Shown here: in pieces, positions 33,787 to 42,436 of the stretch
Layout of the letters: every line of letters starts with the position of its first letter
How positions within the stretch are numbered: the first letter of the stretch is position 1
NCBI GenBank assembly: GCA_965268555.1
Contig: OZ254174.1
Coordinates: 682,001 to 746,000, forward strand
DNA from: AAA044-D11 sp965268555
GTDB taxonomy: Bacteria; Actinomycetota; Actinomycetes; Nanopelagicales; Nanopelagicaceae
Length of the DNA: 64,000 nt
Direction of reading: 5' to 3'
The notes under the pieces: generated by a model
Told to the model about the DNA's origin: nothing
Databases searched by the model: none
Seen by the model: the letters and a program-made list of their open reading frames with translations, nothing else
Translations under genes and position numbers: made by a program

Positions 33787-34696
33787 AGCGAGAACCAGTA
33801 TCTAATCTCGCTCCCCTAGCAAAATCTTCGCCGCTCATTCGCTTCGATCCAGCAGGAATAACTTCGTCTATAGCGATTACGCTGTCACCTGTTCGAACCA
33901 GAAGCTTGCTTTCGACAACTTGAATATCACCACAATCTCGCAACGAATTGCTCAATAGGACTTCATGTAAGCCAAATAGCCCTATGCGTTCGCCATTGAA
34001 GGTACTCCAAATTCCTGGATTTTCAGATAGCGCTCTAGCTTGGCGCAGAATTGTTTCGGTCTGACTCTTCCAATCAATTCTTGCCATCTCTTTACTAATC
34101 TTTGGTGCGAGTGTTGCACCTGAAAGGGGCTGCGGCGTGGCTCTTGTTTTACCGATGGTGGAGATGACCTCGAGAATATCGGGAGCTGCAAGGCGACCAA
34201 GTTTCTCCAGAAGAATTGGAGTGGTGTCATCCTCGCCGATGTTTACTTCTTTCGAGAGATAAACCGGACCCGTATCCATTCCCTTGTCTAACTTGAAAAT
34301 CGTATAACCGGTAGTAGTTTCACCATTTAATATCGCCCATTGCACCGGAGCAGCGCCACGAAGTTTTGGTAAAATAGAGAAATGTAAATTTATCCAACCA
34401 AACCTAGGTCCGTGTAGAAGCTCCACTGGAATCAAGCGCCCATATGCCACGGTCACGATTAATTGTGGTTGTGCATCCAATAAATGTCTGTTGAGCTCGG
34501 AAGTGTCCGCAGGTTTTGCCACTGGTAAATTTTTAGACTCTGCCCATTTAGCTAAATCATTAGCTTCAATCTTCTTGCCTCTACCCGTTGGTTTATCGGG
34601 ATTAGTAATAATGGAACTCAGGACATGATCACTCTCAAGAACCGCTTCAATAATTGGAAGCGAAACCAGAGATGACGAGGCTATCGATAGTTGCAC
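33779..34696 (-). CDS. fmt: Methionyl-tRNA formyltransferase
   Basis: 305-residue enzyme that formylates initiator Met-tRNA using 10-formyl-tetrahydrofolate. The catalytic sequence HFSILPKLRGAAPVQWAI has the conserved His and the SLLP-like motif, and a C-terminal OB-like domain follows. GTG 34696 starts one base after the def stop, so def and fmt are translated together. A typical def-fmt-rsmB cluster. Confidence 0.95.
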   Translation of the reverse strand: MQLSIASSSLVSLPIIEAVLESDHVLSSIITNPDKPTGRGKKIEANDLAKWAESKNLPVAKPADTSELNRHLLDAQPQLIVTVAYGRLIPVELLHGPRFGWINLHFSILPKLRGAAPVQWAILNGETTTGYTIFKLDKGMDTGPVYLSKEVNIGEDDTTPILLEKLGRLAAPDILEVISTIGKTRATPQPLSGATLAPKISKEMARIDWKSQTETILRQARALSENPGIWSTFNGERIGLFGLHEVLLSNSLRDCGDIQVVESKLLVRTGDSVIAIDEVIPAGSKRMSGEDFARGARLDTGSRFE

Positions 34697-34697
34697 C

Positions 34698-35258
34698 TTA
34701 GATTGCCCGACCGTTAGTTGAATGAGGACTTATCTTAAATTGTGGTGTTGAACCTAGCTCGGATGCTTCATTAAACCAATCCGAATTTCTAATATCAGCC
34801 ATAGCCCGCTTTCGCTCTTCCGCAATAAGGCGATCTATGAAAACTATTCCATTTAAATGGTCCGTTTCATGTTGGAGAACTCGCGCAAGTAGCTCTGTGC
34901 CCTCAATAGTTACTGGCTCGCCATGCATATTAAAGCCCTTAGCTACTGCACGAAACGACCGCGGTGTTTCATAAGTAAGTCCAGGAAAACTAAGGCAACC
35001 TTCCTCGCCCTCCTGTAGTTCACTCGACAAATCCAAAGTTGGATTAATTAAATGACCATCACCCTCTTCAATATCCCAGACAAATACTTGCAGCGCTACG
35101 CCAATCTGTGGCGCAGCTAAACCAGCTCCCGGAGCGTCATGCATAGTGTCGAAGAGATCTGAGACCAATGTGCGAAGTTCTTTATCGTATGTCGTCACTA
35201 ATCCAGCTGGTGTCGTCAAAACAGGATCACCAAAGAATCGAATCGGTTGAACAGGCAT
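34698..35258 (-). CDS. def: Peptide deformylase
   Basis: 186-residue metal-dependent enzyme that removes the N-formyl group from new proteins. All three family motifs are present: GAGLAAPQIG, EEGCLSFPG with the metal Cys, and LQHETDHLNG with the HExxH-type histidines. ATG 35258 has TAGAAT six bases upstream and no Shine-Dalgarno, so def probably heads a leaderless def-fmt-rsmB message. Confidence 0.96.
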   Translation of the reverse strand: MPVQPIRFFGDPVLTTPAGLVTTYDKELRTLVSDLFDTMHDAPGAGLAAPQIGVALQVFVWDIEEGDGHLINPTLDLSSELQEGEEGCLSFPGLTYETPRSFRAVAKGFNMHGEPVTIEGTELLARVLQHETDHLNGIVFIDRLIAEERKRAMADIRNSDWFNEASELGSTPQFKISPHSTNGRAI

Positions 35259-35264
35259 GGCACA

Positions 35265-35270
35265 ATTCTA
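35265..35270 (-). promoter_or_regulatory. Candidate leaderless -10 box for def-fmt-rsmB
   Basis: TAGAAT on the minus strand ends six bases before ATG 35258. Confidence 0.5.
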
Positions 35271-35290
35271 ATCTCTAAATATTGAATAAC

Positions 35291-37165
35291 CTAAACAGTG
35301 AAAGGGTCGATGCGGATCGTGAGTGGTGTTAAACCCTTCAAACTCCGATAACGTGCAAGATCGCCTAGGAATTGTGAAAATTCTCCGGACTTCGCTATCC
35401 CAACTCGAAGCACGAGCTTAGAAAGGTTTGATGTTCGCCCTACATTCGACGAGTTAGGTTGTGACAGCACCGAGACTCCTACGAACATTTCATCCTCTGA
35501 TACCGCTTTAGCCAAAGTTCTAATTGCTGAGCTCTCGCCCATCAGAGTTGCAATCCTGGTGAAAGGTGGAAGTTTTGAACTCTCACGTTCTCGCATTTCC
35601 AAATCGCAGAGAGCTAGCGCATCATCACGCAATAACCCCTGAGCTAGCGGATTATTTGATTGTAGATCTAAATAAACATAGCCGCCTTTCACTCTCGAGA
35701 TTTTTCCTATATCTTCTAGAATAAGCCGCCGCACACTCTCTAGGCTTCTAAGATCAATTCGATTGGTTAGGTTCTCTAGCGAACGAAAAATAACGGCTGA
35801 ATATTCGCCGAGTGGCTCGCAGCCATAAGTTGCAACAACAAGAACGTTCTCTGTCAGGTTCGGAAGTACATCCGTCCTAGCGTTACCTTTACTAAGTAGA
35901 ACCCGCGTGCCGGGAACTGCTTTTGAGATCTCCTCCACATAACGACTACTCCCCCTACTAATTGCCCGAATGATGTCGCTATCACACCAGCGACATCGCC
36001 AATTCTTATAAACCTCTTCGCATAAGTAGCAGATTGGGGCGCTATTTTTCTCAGTGATGCAAAGCTTTCCACCGCAATCACATCTAGCTTGATTACGACA
36101 TTTTTGACAGGCGATTGCGTTTACATATCCACTCTCGGCCATAACTACTAGAACATGTCCCTCTTTCAGACCTTTCTTTATTATCGCGATATCACTATCT
36201 CGGGAGTCAGCAAAGACAAAATTTCGTTTGGTTTTATCAGCACGAGTACGCGTTCTATTCTTAATCCATCCCAGCGCAGTTAATCGCGCGACTTCGAGCG
36301 AAGGTGACGCCGAAGCAAAAATCAAGGAGAAATCACCGCTGCGAAGGAGGGCCACATCCCTCACGTTCCACCCCGGAAAACGTCTTTCGTACATTGATTC
36401 ATCGCCATCATTGAAAATCAAGATTTTTGAGTTCGGCGCAAGCGGGGTAAATATCGCGCTCCGATTACCTACTATCAACTTGGGATAATCAAAGCGCGCC
36501 CTCAGATAATTTTCATACCGCTGCGACTTATCCAAATTTGATGACAAAACAAGTGGGTTTACTGCGAGGGCCGACACTTGCAATTGTGCAATGTCCCGCT
36601 CGTCCGGCACGATCACCAGGAGTTGCTCTTTGCCGGTTAAAGATTTAAGCAAGTTATTGATCTCGTCCTGTAACTCGCCAACGTTAGAAACTATCAGCAG
36701 TTGGTGCTGCAATTTCAATTCTTTTTCTATTACGGCGAGTGGCGCCCTCTCCACGAAAGCTTTCTCTGCGCTCGCTACTCGGGGTGGGATTGCACTCTTC
36801 ACTAGATCCCAAGGCTTGCACGCGTATCGCTCGCAAGTATCGCCGATAATTGCAATCAATTCCTCGCTCAAAAGTGCAATCGGCGAGATAATTTTAGAGA
36901 TAGGTTTCAATTTTGAAACTTGCATCTCACCAGCAAGACGGCTTACTACATATCCAAGGACCTCAGATTTACCGAATGGAACTTTAACTAAAACTCCAGG
37001 CACAACTAATCCAGATATATTCTCCAGAATCACATAATCATAAATGTCTTGAAGATGGTAAACGCCAGTGTCAACACAAACCTGAGCGATTGGAGAACTC
37101 TTAGCGATTACAACTTTGCTTGCTACCCGTTGCGCTTTTAGTCGCAGTGGCTTTTCTTCAGCCAC
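35291..37165 (-). CDS. priA: PriA-like replication restart protein, helicase-degenerate
   Basis: 624-residue actinobacterial PriA. The N-terminal 3'-DNA-binding region is present, and the zinc-binding cysteine cluster reads CQKCRNQARCDCGGK, then CYLCEEVYKNWRCRWC. The ATPase motifs are lost: where E. coli PriA has GxTGSGKT, this protein has LTGKEQLLVI, and the DEEH box is replaced by NDGDES. This agrees with the known actinobacterial PriA type, which is considered to lack helicase activity. It lies six bases downstream of metK and starts with GTG. Likely a structural part of replication restart. Confidence 0.88.
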   Translation of the reverse strand: MAEEKPLRLKAQRVASKVVIAKSSPIAQVCVDTGVYHLQDIYDYVILENISGLVVPGVLVKVPFGKSEVLGYVVSRLAGEMQVSKLKPISKIISPIALLSEELIAIIGDTCERYACKPWDLVKSAIPPRVASAEKAFVERAPLAVIEKELKLQHQLLIVSNVGELQDEINNLLKSLTGKEQLLVIVPDERDIAQLQVSALAVNPLVLSSNLDKSQRYENYLRARFDYPKLIVGNRSAIFTPLAPNSKILIFNDGDESMYERRFPGWNVRDVALLRSGDFSLIFASASPSLEVARLTALGWIKNRTRTRADKTKRNFVFADSRDSDIAIIKKGLKEGHVLVVMAESGYVNAIACQKCRNQARCDCGGKLCITEKNSAPICYLCEEVYKNWRCRWCDSDIIRAISRGSSRYVEEISKAVPGTRVLLSKGNARTDVLPNLTENVLVVATYGCEPLGEYSAVIFRSLENLTNRIDLRSLESVRRLILEDIGKISRVKGGYVYLDLQSNNPLAQGLLRDDALALCDLEMRERESSKLPPFTRIATLMGESSAIRTLAKAVSEDEMFVGVSVLSQPNSSNVGRTSNLSKLVLRVGIAKSGEFSQFLGDLARYRSLKGLTPLTIRIDPFTV

Positions 37166-37171
37166 GAGCCG

Positions 37172-38365
37172 TTACCGTGATGCGGCTTCTTTAAGTGAAG
37201 CAGCCCGATCAGTTTTCTCCCACGTGAAATCCGGAAGTTCTCGACCAAAGTGACCGTATGACGCGGTAGCCGAATATATAGGGCGTAGAAGATTCAAATC
37301 TCGAATTATTGCTGCTGGTCGCAGATCGAAGGTTGCCAACACCGCATCTGAAATTCGATCAGGAGATACTTTCTCCGTGCCAAAGGTTTCGATAAAGAGA
37401 CCAACAGGTTGCGCTTTGCCGATTGCATAAGCAACTTGCACTTCACATCTGGTAGCCAACCCTGCAGCTATAACGTTCTTCGCTATCCAGCGCATCGCGT
37501 AAGCCGCGCTTCTATCAACTTTTGATGGATCCTTGCCTGAAAATGCGCCACCACCATGGCGAGCCATTCCACCATAGGTATCAACAATAATTTTACGACC
37601 GGTTAAACCGGCATCACCCATTGGTCCACCGATAACGAAACGTCCAGTTGGATTAATCAAAATTCGGACATCAGATGTATCAATACTTAGATCAGCGATT
37701 ATTGGTTCGATTACCAATTTTTTGAGATCTGGAGTTAGCGTCTTCTCTAAATCAACCTCTGGGGAATGCTGGGTAGAAATAACAATCGTATTGAGGGCAA
37801 CGGCCTTATCCCCGTTATATTCAATAGTCACCTGGGTCTTGCCATCTGGACGAAGGTAATTAACCGCTCCTGATTTACGGATTTCGGAAAGTTGCAGTGA
37901 AAGTTTGTGGGCAAGTGAAATTGGAATCGGCATCAATTCTGGAGTGTCATCACATGCATAACCAAACATTAAACCTTGGTCACCCGCGCCTTGTAGATCA
38001 AGTGGATCAACTGAAGATGAGACCCGCTTCTCGAAAGCCGAATCCACGCCTTGTGCGATATCACTAGATTGTTGCCCGATAGAAAGTGAGACCCCACAAG
38101 AATTTCCATCAAATCCTTTTTCGGATGAGTCGTAACCGATTCGCAGTACCGTGTCGCGAACGATTGACATGACATCGGCATATCCATCAGTTGTGACTTC
38201 ACCTGCGACATGCACCTGTCCCGTGGTAATCAAAGTTTCAACCGCAACTCGACTTTTGGAATCCTGTGAAAGCAAAGAATCAAGAATTGCATCTGAAATC
38301 TGATCGGCCATCTTGTCGGGATGTCCCTCAGTTACGGATTCGGAGGTGAATAATCTTTTTGTCAT
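37172..38365 (-). CDS. metK: S-adenosylmethionine synthetase
   Basis: 397-residue enzyme that makes SAM from methionine and ATP. Motifs are VTEGHPDKMADQISDAI (ATP His), GAGDQGLMFGYA and GGGAFSGKDPSKVDRSAAY. ATG 38365 lies four bases after the coaBC stop. TAGGCT is six bases upstream of the ATG, inside the end of coaBC, so metK may also be made from its own leaderless transcript. No SAM riboswitch is present. Together with metH (16131) and trmI it completes the local methyl cycle genes. Confidence 0.97.
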   Translation of the reverse strand: MTKRLFTSESVTEGHPDKMADQISDAILDSLLSQDSKSRVAVETLITTGQVHVAGEVTTDGYADVMSIVRDTVLRIGYDSSEKGFDGNSCGVSLSIGQQSSDIAQGVDSAFEKRVSSSVDPLDLQGAGDQGLMFGYACDDTPELMPIPISLAHKLSLQLSEIRKSGAVNYLRPDGKTQVTIEYNGDKAVALNTIVISTQHSPEVDLEKTLTPDLKKLVIEPIIADLSIDTSDVRILINPTGRFVIGGPMGDAGLTGRKIIVDTYGGMARHGGGAFSGKDPSKVDRSAAYAMRWIAKNVIAAGLATRCEVQVAYAIGKAQPVGLFIETFGTEKVSPDRISDAVLATFDLRPAAIIRDLNLLRPIYSATASYGHFGRELPDFTWEKTDRAASLKEAASR

Positions 38366-38369
38366 TGCT

Positions 38370-39560
38370 TTAGCCTAACTTAATCCGGGCTTGATCTAGA
38401 AGCAGATCAGCTAGCGTGTCTTTATCTTGCTCTGCACAATCTATTACATCTCCATTTGCACCTAATAGAGCTCCTGAAGTTTTATCCGATCCAAAGATGG
38501 CGCCATTGCTTACATTGTTGAGAAAAAGAAGTTGTACTCCTTTAGCTTTCATTTTCACACGAGCCGCCTCGATATCTACAGCGCCAGTTTCAGCAGCAAA
38601 TCCAACTAAAACTTGGCTCGGTTTAGCACTTTTTGCAAAGCTCGCTAATAGATCAGGATTCGCCTCAAGTTGAATCTGCTTTAACTCACTTTTCTTAATC
38701 TTTTCCGAATTATGATCCATTGGTTTAGCATCAGCCACTGCCGCAGCCATGAATAAAACATCGCATTGTGAGAATTCTCTATTCATTTCAATCTGCATCT
38801 GAGCTGCACTCTCGACGTTTATAGTTCTTACGCCACTAAGGCTAGGAATATTTACATTCGCCGATATCAACACGACCTCTGCGCCTCTATTTCGTGCCGC
38901 TTTAGCAATCGCATATCCTTGCTTTCCGCTTGAAACATTTCCGATGTAGCGAACCGGATCAATCGCTTCCCTAGTTCCGCCGGCTGTGACCAAAATTTTC
39001 TTTCCGAGGTAATCGGATTTCAGCTCGGCAAAGGCTGAAATCTCCTTGATAATTCGTGAGACTTCAGGATATCTACCAATTCCGTAATCCTCACCCGTCA
39101 TGCGTCCTTCATCCGGTTCAATCACCAAAATTCCTCTGGCCCGTAACACCGCAACGTTGGAGACAGTCGCTGCATTTAGCCACATCTCAGGGTGCATCGC
39201 CGGTACCAAAACCAATGGACTAGTACTCGCGCTTATCGTATTGGTGAGTAAGTCGTCACAAATTCCATTAGCAATTTTTGCTATTAAATCTGCAGTAGCA
39301 GGAGCTACCACGATTAAATTCGCCTCGCGGGCAGCTTTTATATGTGGAACTTCATGCACGTTGTTCCAAAGATTTGGATTAACCGAACGTCCAGAAAGCG
39401 CCTCCCAAGTAGAGGCACCCACGAAATTAAGACTCGCTCTCGTAGGAATTACGGTGATTGCAAATCCAATATCCTGTAATCGGCGCAAAAGGTCCGCTGA
39501 TTTATAGGCGGAAATTCCCCCACCCACCCCAAGAATTACTTCGCGACCTTGGAGTGTCAT
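38370..39560 (-). CDS. coaBC: Phosphopantothenoylcysteine decarboxylase/synthetase
   Basis: 396-residue bifunctional coenzyme A biosynthesis enzyme. The N-terminal CoaC flavoprotein half has GVGGGISAYKSADLLRRL, the catalytic-His region HEVPHI, and PAMHPEMW (the actinobacterial form of PAMNxxMW). The C-terminal CoaB half has ILVTAGGTREAIDPVRYIG and SSGKQGYAIA for CTP and substrate binding. ATG 39560 is 26 bases after rpoZ. The order gmk-rpoZ-coaBC-metK-priA is as in mycobacteria. Confidence 0.95.
   Translation of the reverse strand: MTLQGREVILGVGGGISAYKSADLLRRLQDIGFAITVIPTRASLNFVGASTWEALSGRSVNPNLWNNVHEVPHIKAAREANLIVVAPATADLIAKIANGICDDLLTNTISASTSPLVLVPAMHPEMWLNAATVSNVAVLRARGILVIEPDEGRMTGEDYGIGRYPEVSRIIKEISAFAELKSDYLGKKILVTAGGTREAIDPVRYIGNVSSGKQGYAIAKAARNRGAEVVLISANVNIPSLSGVRTINVESAAQMQIEMNREFSQCDVLFMAAAVADAKPMDHNSEKIKKSELKQIQLEANPDLLASFAKSAKPSQVLVGFAAETGAVDIEAARVKMKAKGVQLLFLNNVSNGAIFGSDKTSGALLGANGDVIDCAEQDKDTLADLLLDQARIKLG
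38372..38377 (-). promoter_or_regulatory. Candidate leaderless -10 box for metK
   Basis: TAGGCT on the minus strand ends six bases before ATG 38365. It overlaps the last codons of coaBC, so it may be chance, although it matches the pattern seen at other starts in the window. Confidence 0.3.
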
Positions 39561-39586
39561 GAATATTTATTTTCTAATACAGAAAA

Positions 39587-39865
39587 TTATTCGGCAACGC
39601 TTGTCTCTGGAGCAACTGGCTCGAGATTTTCAATTGTAAGTAGACCTTCATTGATTTCGCGAAGTGCGATTGAAAGTGGCTTCTCGTGAACATATGTTTC
39701 AACAAGTGGGCCAACGTATTCAAGTAAGCCTTCACCAAGTTGTGAATAGTAGGCATTTATCTGACGTGCGCGCTTTGCTGCGTATAAAACCAAACTATAT
39801 TTTGAACCAGCCGCATCTAGGAGTTGATCAATCGGTGGGTTTGTGATGCCATCCATGGTTGTCAT
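39587..39865 (-). CDS. rpoZ: RNA polymerase omega subunit
   Basis: 92-residue small subunit that aids assembly and stability of RNA polymerase. It has GITNPPIDQLLDAAGSKYSL and AAKRARQINAYYSQL near the start (MYxSKxxL-like N-terminus of the actinobacterial omega) and KPLSIALREINEGLL near the end. ATG 39865 follows GGAAGG. It lies 50 bases after the fused mIHF-Gmk gene. Confidence 0.95.
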   Translation of the reverse strand: MTTMDGITNPPIDQLLDAAGSKYSLVLYAAKRARQINAYYSQLGEGLLEYVGPLVETYVHEKPLSIALREINEGLLTIENLEPVAPETSVAE

Positions 39866-39915
39866 AACGAGCCTTCCTTAAATTCTTAGCGGGCCTGCGA
39901 GTAAATATCTGGAGG

Positions 39916-40797
39916 TTATTTCAACCTCGAAGAGAGCAAGGATAGCAGTGTCTCAGCCACATCCTCGACCTGATGATTTACAAGGATCTCATCAAACTCA
40001 GCCGCACAGGCCATCTCCTCCTGCGCGAGTGCGAGCCGAGCAGCTCGCCGCTCTGGTGAATCAGTGCCGCGAGAGGTCAATCTTTCAACCAGCTCTTCCC
40101 AAGAAGGCGGTGAGATGAAAATCAAAAGTGCATCTGGTTCGGCCCTGCGAATCTGTCTCGCCCCTGCGATTTCGATTTCCAGAAGAACATGCTTCCCAAG
40201 CGATCTTGCTTCATCAACGCTTTTCCGTAGGGTGCCATATCTTGCGCCTGCAAACTCGGCCCACTCTAAAAATTCATTATCTGAAATAAGTTTGTCAAAT
40301 TTTTCATCAGTTAAGAAGTGATAATCCCGGCCATCAATCTCATTATCTCTAGGTTCTCTAGTCGTAGCCGAAACGCTTATGACTATCGCTGGGTGGCTTC
40401 TTAGATGAGCGGTGATCGTGCTCTTTCCTACGCCGCCAGGCCCAGACATCACAATTAAAGTTCCTTCGTTAACCGGAACTTTATTCAAGATCATCTCTTC
40501 TCTCAATTTACGTAACTGATGTATTCCAAGTCCCGCAATTCTACGCGACTTGGAAATGCTGGCCTTCTCCATAATCGTAAAGGCTCTGCGTTCGCCAACA
40601 CCAGGAGCCGCATCTAGGAGCTCACGTATCCGCATCCTTTGAATCGAATCCCGACCGTCATTTATTACATCAAAAATACTTATTTCACCTTCGGCGAGCG
40701 ATTTTTTGATGGCCGCACGTTCACGTCGGGCTAACACCGCCTTCTCCCCCGCGTTGGCCAGAGCTTGCACCGATAGTTTTGGCGGTGAATTTTTCAT
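39916..40797 (-). CDS. gmk: Fused actinobacterial IHF (mIHF) and guanylate kinase
   Basis: A single 293-codon frame carries two proteins that are separate genes in Streptomyces and Mycobacterium. Residues 1-101 match mIHF: ANAGEKAVLARRERAAIKKS, then LLDAAPGVGERRAF and the DNA-binding SKSRRIAGLGIHQLRKL (arginines of the RRxxGLG motif retained). Residues 112-293 are guanylate kinase, which turns GMP into GDP: P-loop SGPGGVGKST, TTREPRDNEIDGRDYHF and LEIEIAGARQIRRA. Only about ten residues join them. ATG at codon 102 (40494) is preceded by GAGAGAAGAG, so a separate 192-residue Gmk could also be made by internal initiation. The upstream neighbour pyrF and downstream rpoZ match the usual order. 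No frameshift or stop is seen. Confidence 0.9.
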   Translation of the reverse strand: MKNSPPKLSVQALANAGEKAVLARRERAAIKKSLAEGEISIFDVINDGRDSIQRMRIRELLDAAPGVGERRAFTIMEKASISKSRRIAGLGIHQLRKLREEMILNKVPVNEGTLIVMSGPGGVGKSTITAHLRSHPAIVISVSATTREPRDNEIDGRDYHFLTDEKFDKLISDNEFLEWAEFAGARYGTLRKSVDEARSLGKHVLLEIEIAGARQIRRAEPDALLIFISPPSWEELVERLTSRGTDSPERRAARLALAQEEMACAAEFDEILVNHQVEDVAETLLSLLSSRLK

Positions 40798-40802
40798 CGT
40801 TG

Positions 40803-41501
40803 TTAAGTAAGGCTCTCAAGAATCCTAGCTGCGCCTTGGGACATCGAAGCTATAGATTCTTTTGCAAGATCCGTTATGGGTCGTCCAATCACAAGATAAT
40901 TGGCTCCAGCAGCAATCGCTTCTTGCGGCGTCATAACTCGTTTTTGATCTCCTAGATCGCCGCCTTTCGGCCTTACTCCCGGAGTAATTATCTCAACACT
41001 TGCATCAACCGCTTCGCGAATTGATCGCGCCTCAAATGGTGAGCAAACAATAGATCCCGCACCGTTTCTTGCTGCAAGTTGGGCGAGATTGATAGCGCTA
41101 TCCTTTGCGCTTTTTGCATAACCGATCTCGCTCGTATCAGCATCTGTAAGCGAGGTGAGAATCGTGACGGCGGTAATTGAAATTCTGGGTCCGCTCTCGC
41201 TAGCAGCTCGAATCATTTCCCCGCCCCCACTTGCATGGACCGTGAGAAATTTAGGAGATAAATCCCGAACGGAAGCCACTGCGCCAGCGACAGTGTTTGG
41301 AATATCATGAAGTTTTAAATCAAGAAAAACCTCAAAGTCTCCGTGACTACGCAGCTCTTGTAGACCCGCTGCGCCAAATTTGAGGAAAAATTCCAATCCC
41401 ACTTTATAGATCGAGATTGAATTGTTAGTCGCACTAATCCAACTTTTTGCAGTATCCAAATCTTTGGTATCAAGGGCCAAGATAATCGGTGACTTAACCA
41501 T
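40803..41501 (-). CDS. pyrF: Orotidine 5'-phosphate decarboxylase
   Basis: 232-residue final enzyme of UMP synthesis. It is the short, Bacillus/E. coli-like type, with ILALDTKDLDTAKSWI at the start and the catalytic FLDLKLHDIPNTVAGAV (Lys/Asp/Lys/Asp network). PGVRPKGGDLGDQKRV and YLVIGRPITDL provide the phosphate site. Streptomyces and Mycobacterium usually carry a longer, different PyrF class, so the short type is notable. The start overlaps the pyrD stop as TAATG. Confidence 0.95.
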   Translation of the reverse strand: MVKSPIILALDTKDLDTAKSWISATNNSISIYKVGLEFFLKFGAAGLQELRSHGDFEVFLDLKLHDIPNTVAGAVASVRDLSPKFLTVHASGGGEMIRAASESGPRISITAVTILTSLTDADTSEIGYAKSAKDSAINLAQLAARNGAGSIVCSPFEARSIREAVDASVEIITPGVRPKGGDLGDQKRVMTPQEAIAAGANYLVIGRPITDLAKESIASMSQGAARILESLT

Positions 41502-42436
41502 TATAAATTACCTTCGGTTCGGTGTGCATATCCAACAGCCTCGCGAAGTGAATCAAATCCGTGAGCAAGCAATTCCGCTTCTAATTCCTTTTTAATTCTG
41601 ATTGCTGCCGTTGGATCCCCAAACGTTGCCGTACCAATTGAAACTGCCGAAGCACCGGCAAGTATCAGCTCGAAAGCATCACGTCCTGAATTCACTCCAC
41701 CCATTCCCAAAATTTTCACATGTGGCATTGCCTCATGAACCTGATAGATCGCACGCACTGCAATCGGGCGAATAGCAGGACCAGATAAGCCACCAGTTTT
41801 ACCAGCCAATTTAGGCCTCATGGAGTTTGTGTCAATCACCATTCCTAATACTGTATTGATAAGAGCTAGCGCATCAGCGCCTGCCGCCACAACTTCCTCG
41901 GCAATTGCAGTAATGCTCGTTACATCAGGCGTTAATTTTGCGATGATTGGAAGCTCGCCTCCAATATTTCTCCGTACCGCTTCAATGGCGGCCCGCGCTG
42001 TTTGTGGGTTACATGCAAACACCTGGCCACGATTTTCTACATTTGGACAAGAGATATTAACTTCTAGCGCGGTGATGCCCGCGACAGCTCTAAGCTTGCG
42101 AGCAAGAACTGCGTAATCATCGACGCTCTCCCCCGCAATACTCACAACAATATTTGCGCCTTGTTCGCGGAGCCATGGAATATCTTTCTCTAGAAAGATA
42201 TCTATTCCTGGGCCCTGTAACCCAATTGAATTAAGCATTCCACTTGGTGTTTCTGCCATGCGTGGCGTTGCTCTACCCGAACGTGGCTTTAACATAATTG
42301 ATTTTGTCACGATCGCACCAAGTTCTGATAGTTCAAAAAATTGGCTAAGTTCCCGCCCTGAACCTGCACAACCACTTGCGGTGAAAATCGGATTTTCAAA
42401 TTCGGCTTGGCCGAGGTTCGTTTTATAGTTAAACAC
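41501..42436 (-). CDS. pyrD: Dihydroorotate dehydrogenase, class 1B catalytic subunit
   Basis: 311-residue FMN-binding subunit. Class 1B is shown by the catalytic cysteine in EVNISCPNVENRGQ and by its pairing with PyrK just upstream. Other family sequences are FTASGCAGSGRELSQF, IAKLTPDVTSI, ALINTVLGMVID and KLAGKTGGLSGPAI. It passes electrons to NAD through PyrK rather than to quinone. Its stop forms TAATG with pyrF, and its start lies directly after pyrK. Confidence 0.94.
   Translation of the reverse strand: MFNYKTNLGQAEFENPIFTASGCAGSGRELSQFFELSELGAIVTKSIMLKPRSGRATPRMAETPSGMLNSIGLQGPGIDIFLEKDIPWLREQGANIVVSIAGESVDDYAVLARKLRAVAGITALEVNISCPNVENRGQVFACNPQTARAAIEAVRRNIGGELPIIAKLTPDVTSITAIAEEVVAAGADALALINTVLGMVIDTNSMRPKLAGKTGGLSGPAIRPIAVRAIYQVHEAMPHVKILGMGGVNSGRDAFELILAGASAVSIGTATFGDPTAAIRIKKELEAELLAHGFDSLREAVGYAHRTEGNL

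Noticed and set aside
36591..37037. 148-codon plus-strand frame opposite priA
   Set aside because: It is antisense to priA, has no ribosome-binding site or motif, and mirrors codon bias of the real gene.
38341..38400. SAM, cobalamin or glycine riboswitch upstream of metK, metH or gcvP
   Set aside because: The upstream gaps are 4, 16 and 63 bases. They are too short for these riboswitches, and the last is filled by a terminator.
39100..39507. 135-codon open frame on the plus strand opposite coaBC
   Set aside because: It is antisense to a complete, motif-bearing coaBC gene and encodes a low-information Ala/Ser-rich product with no recognisable motif.
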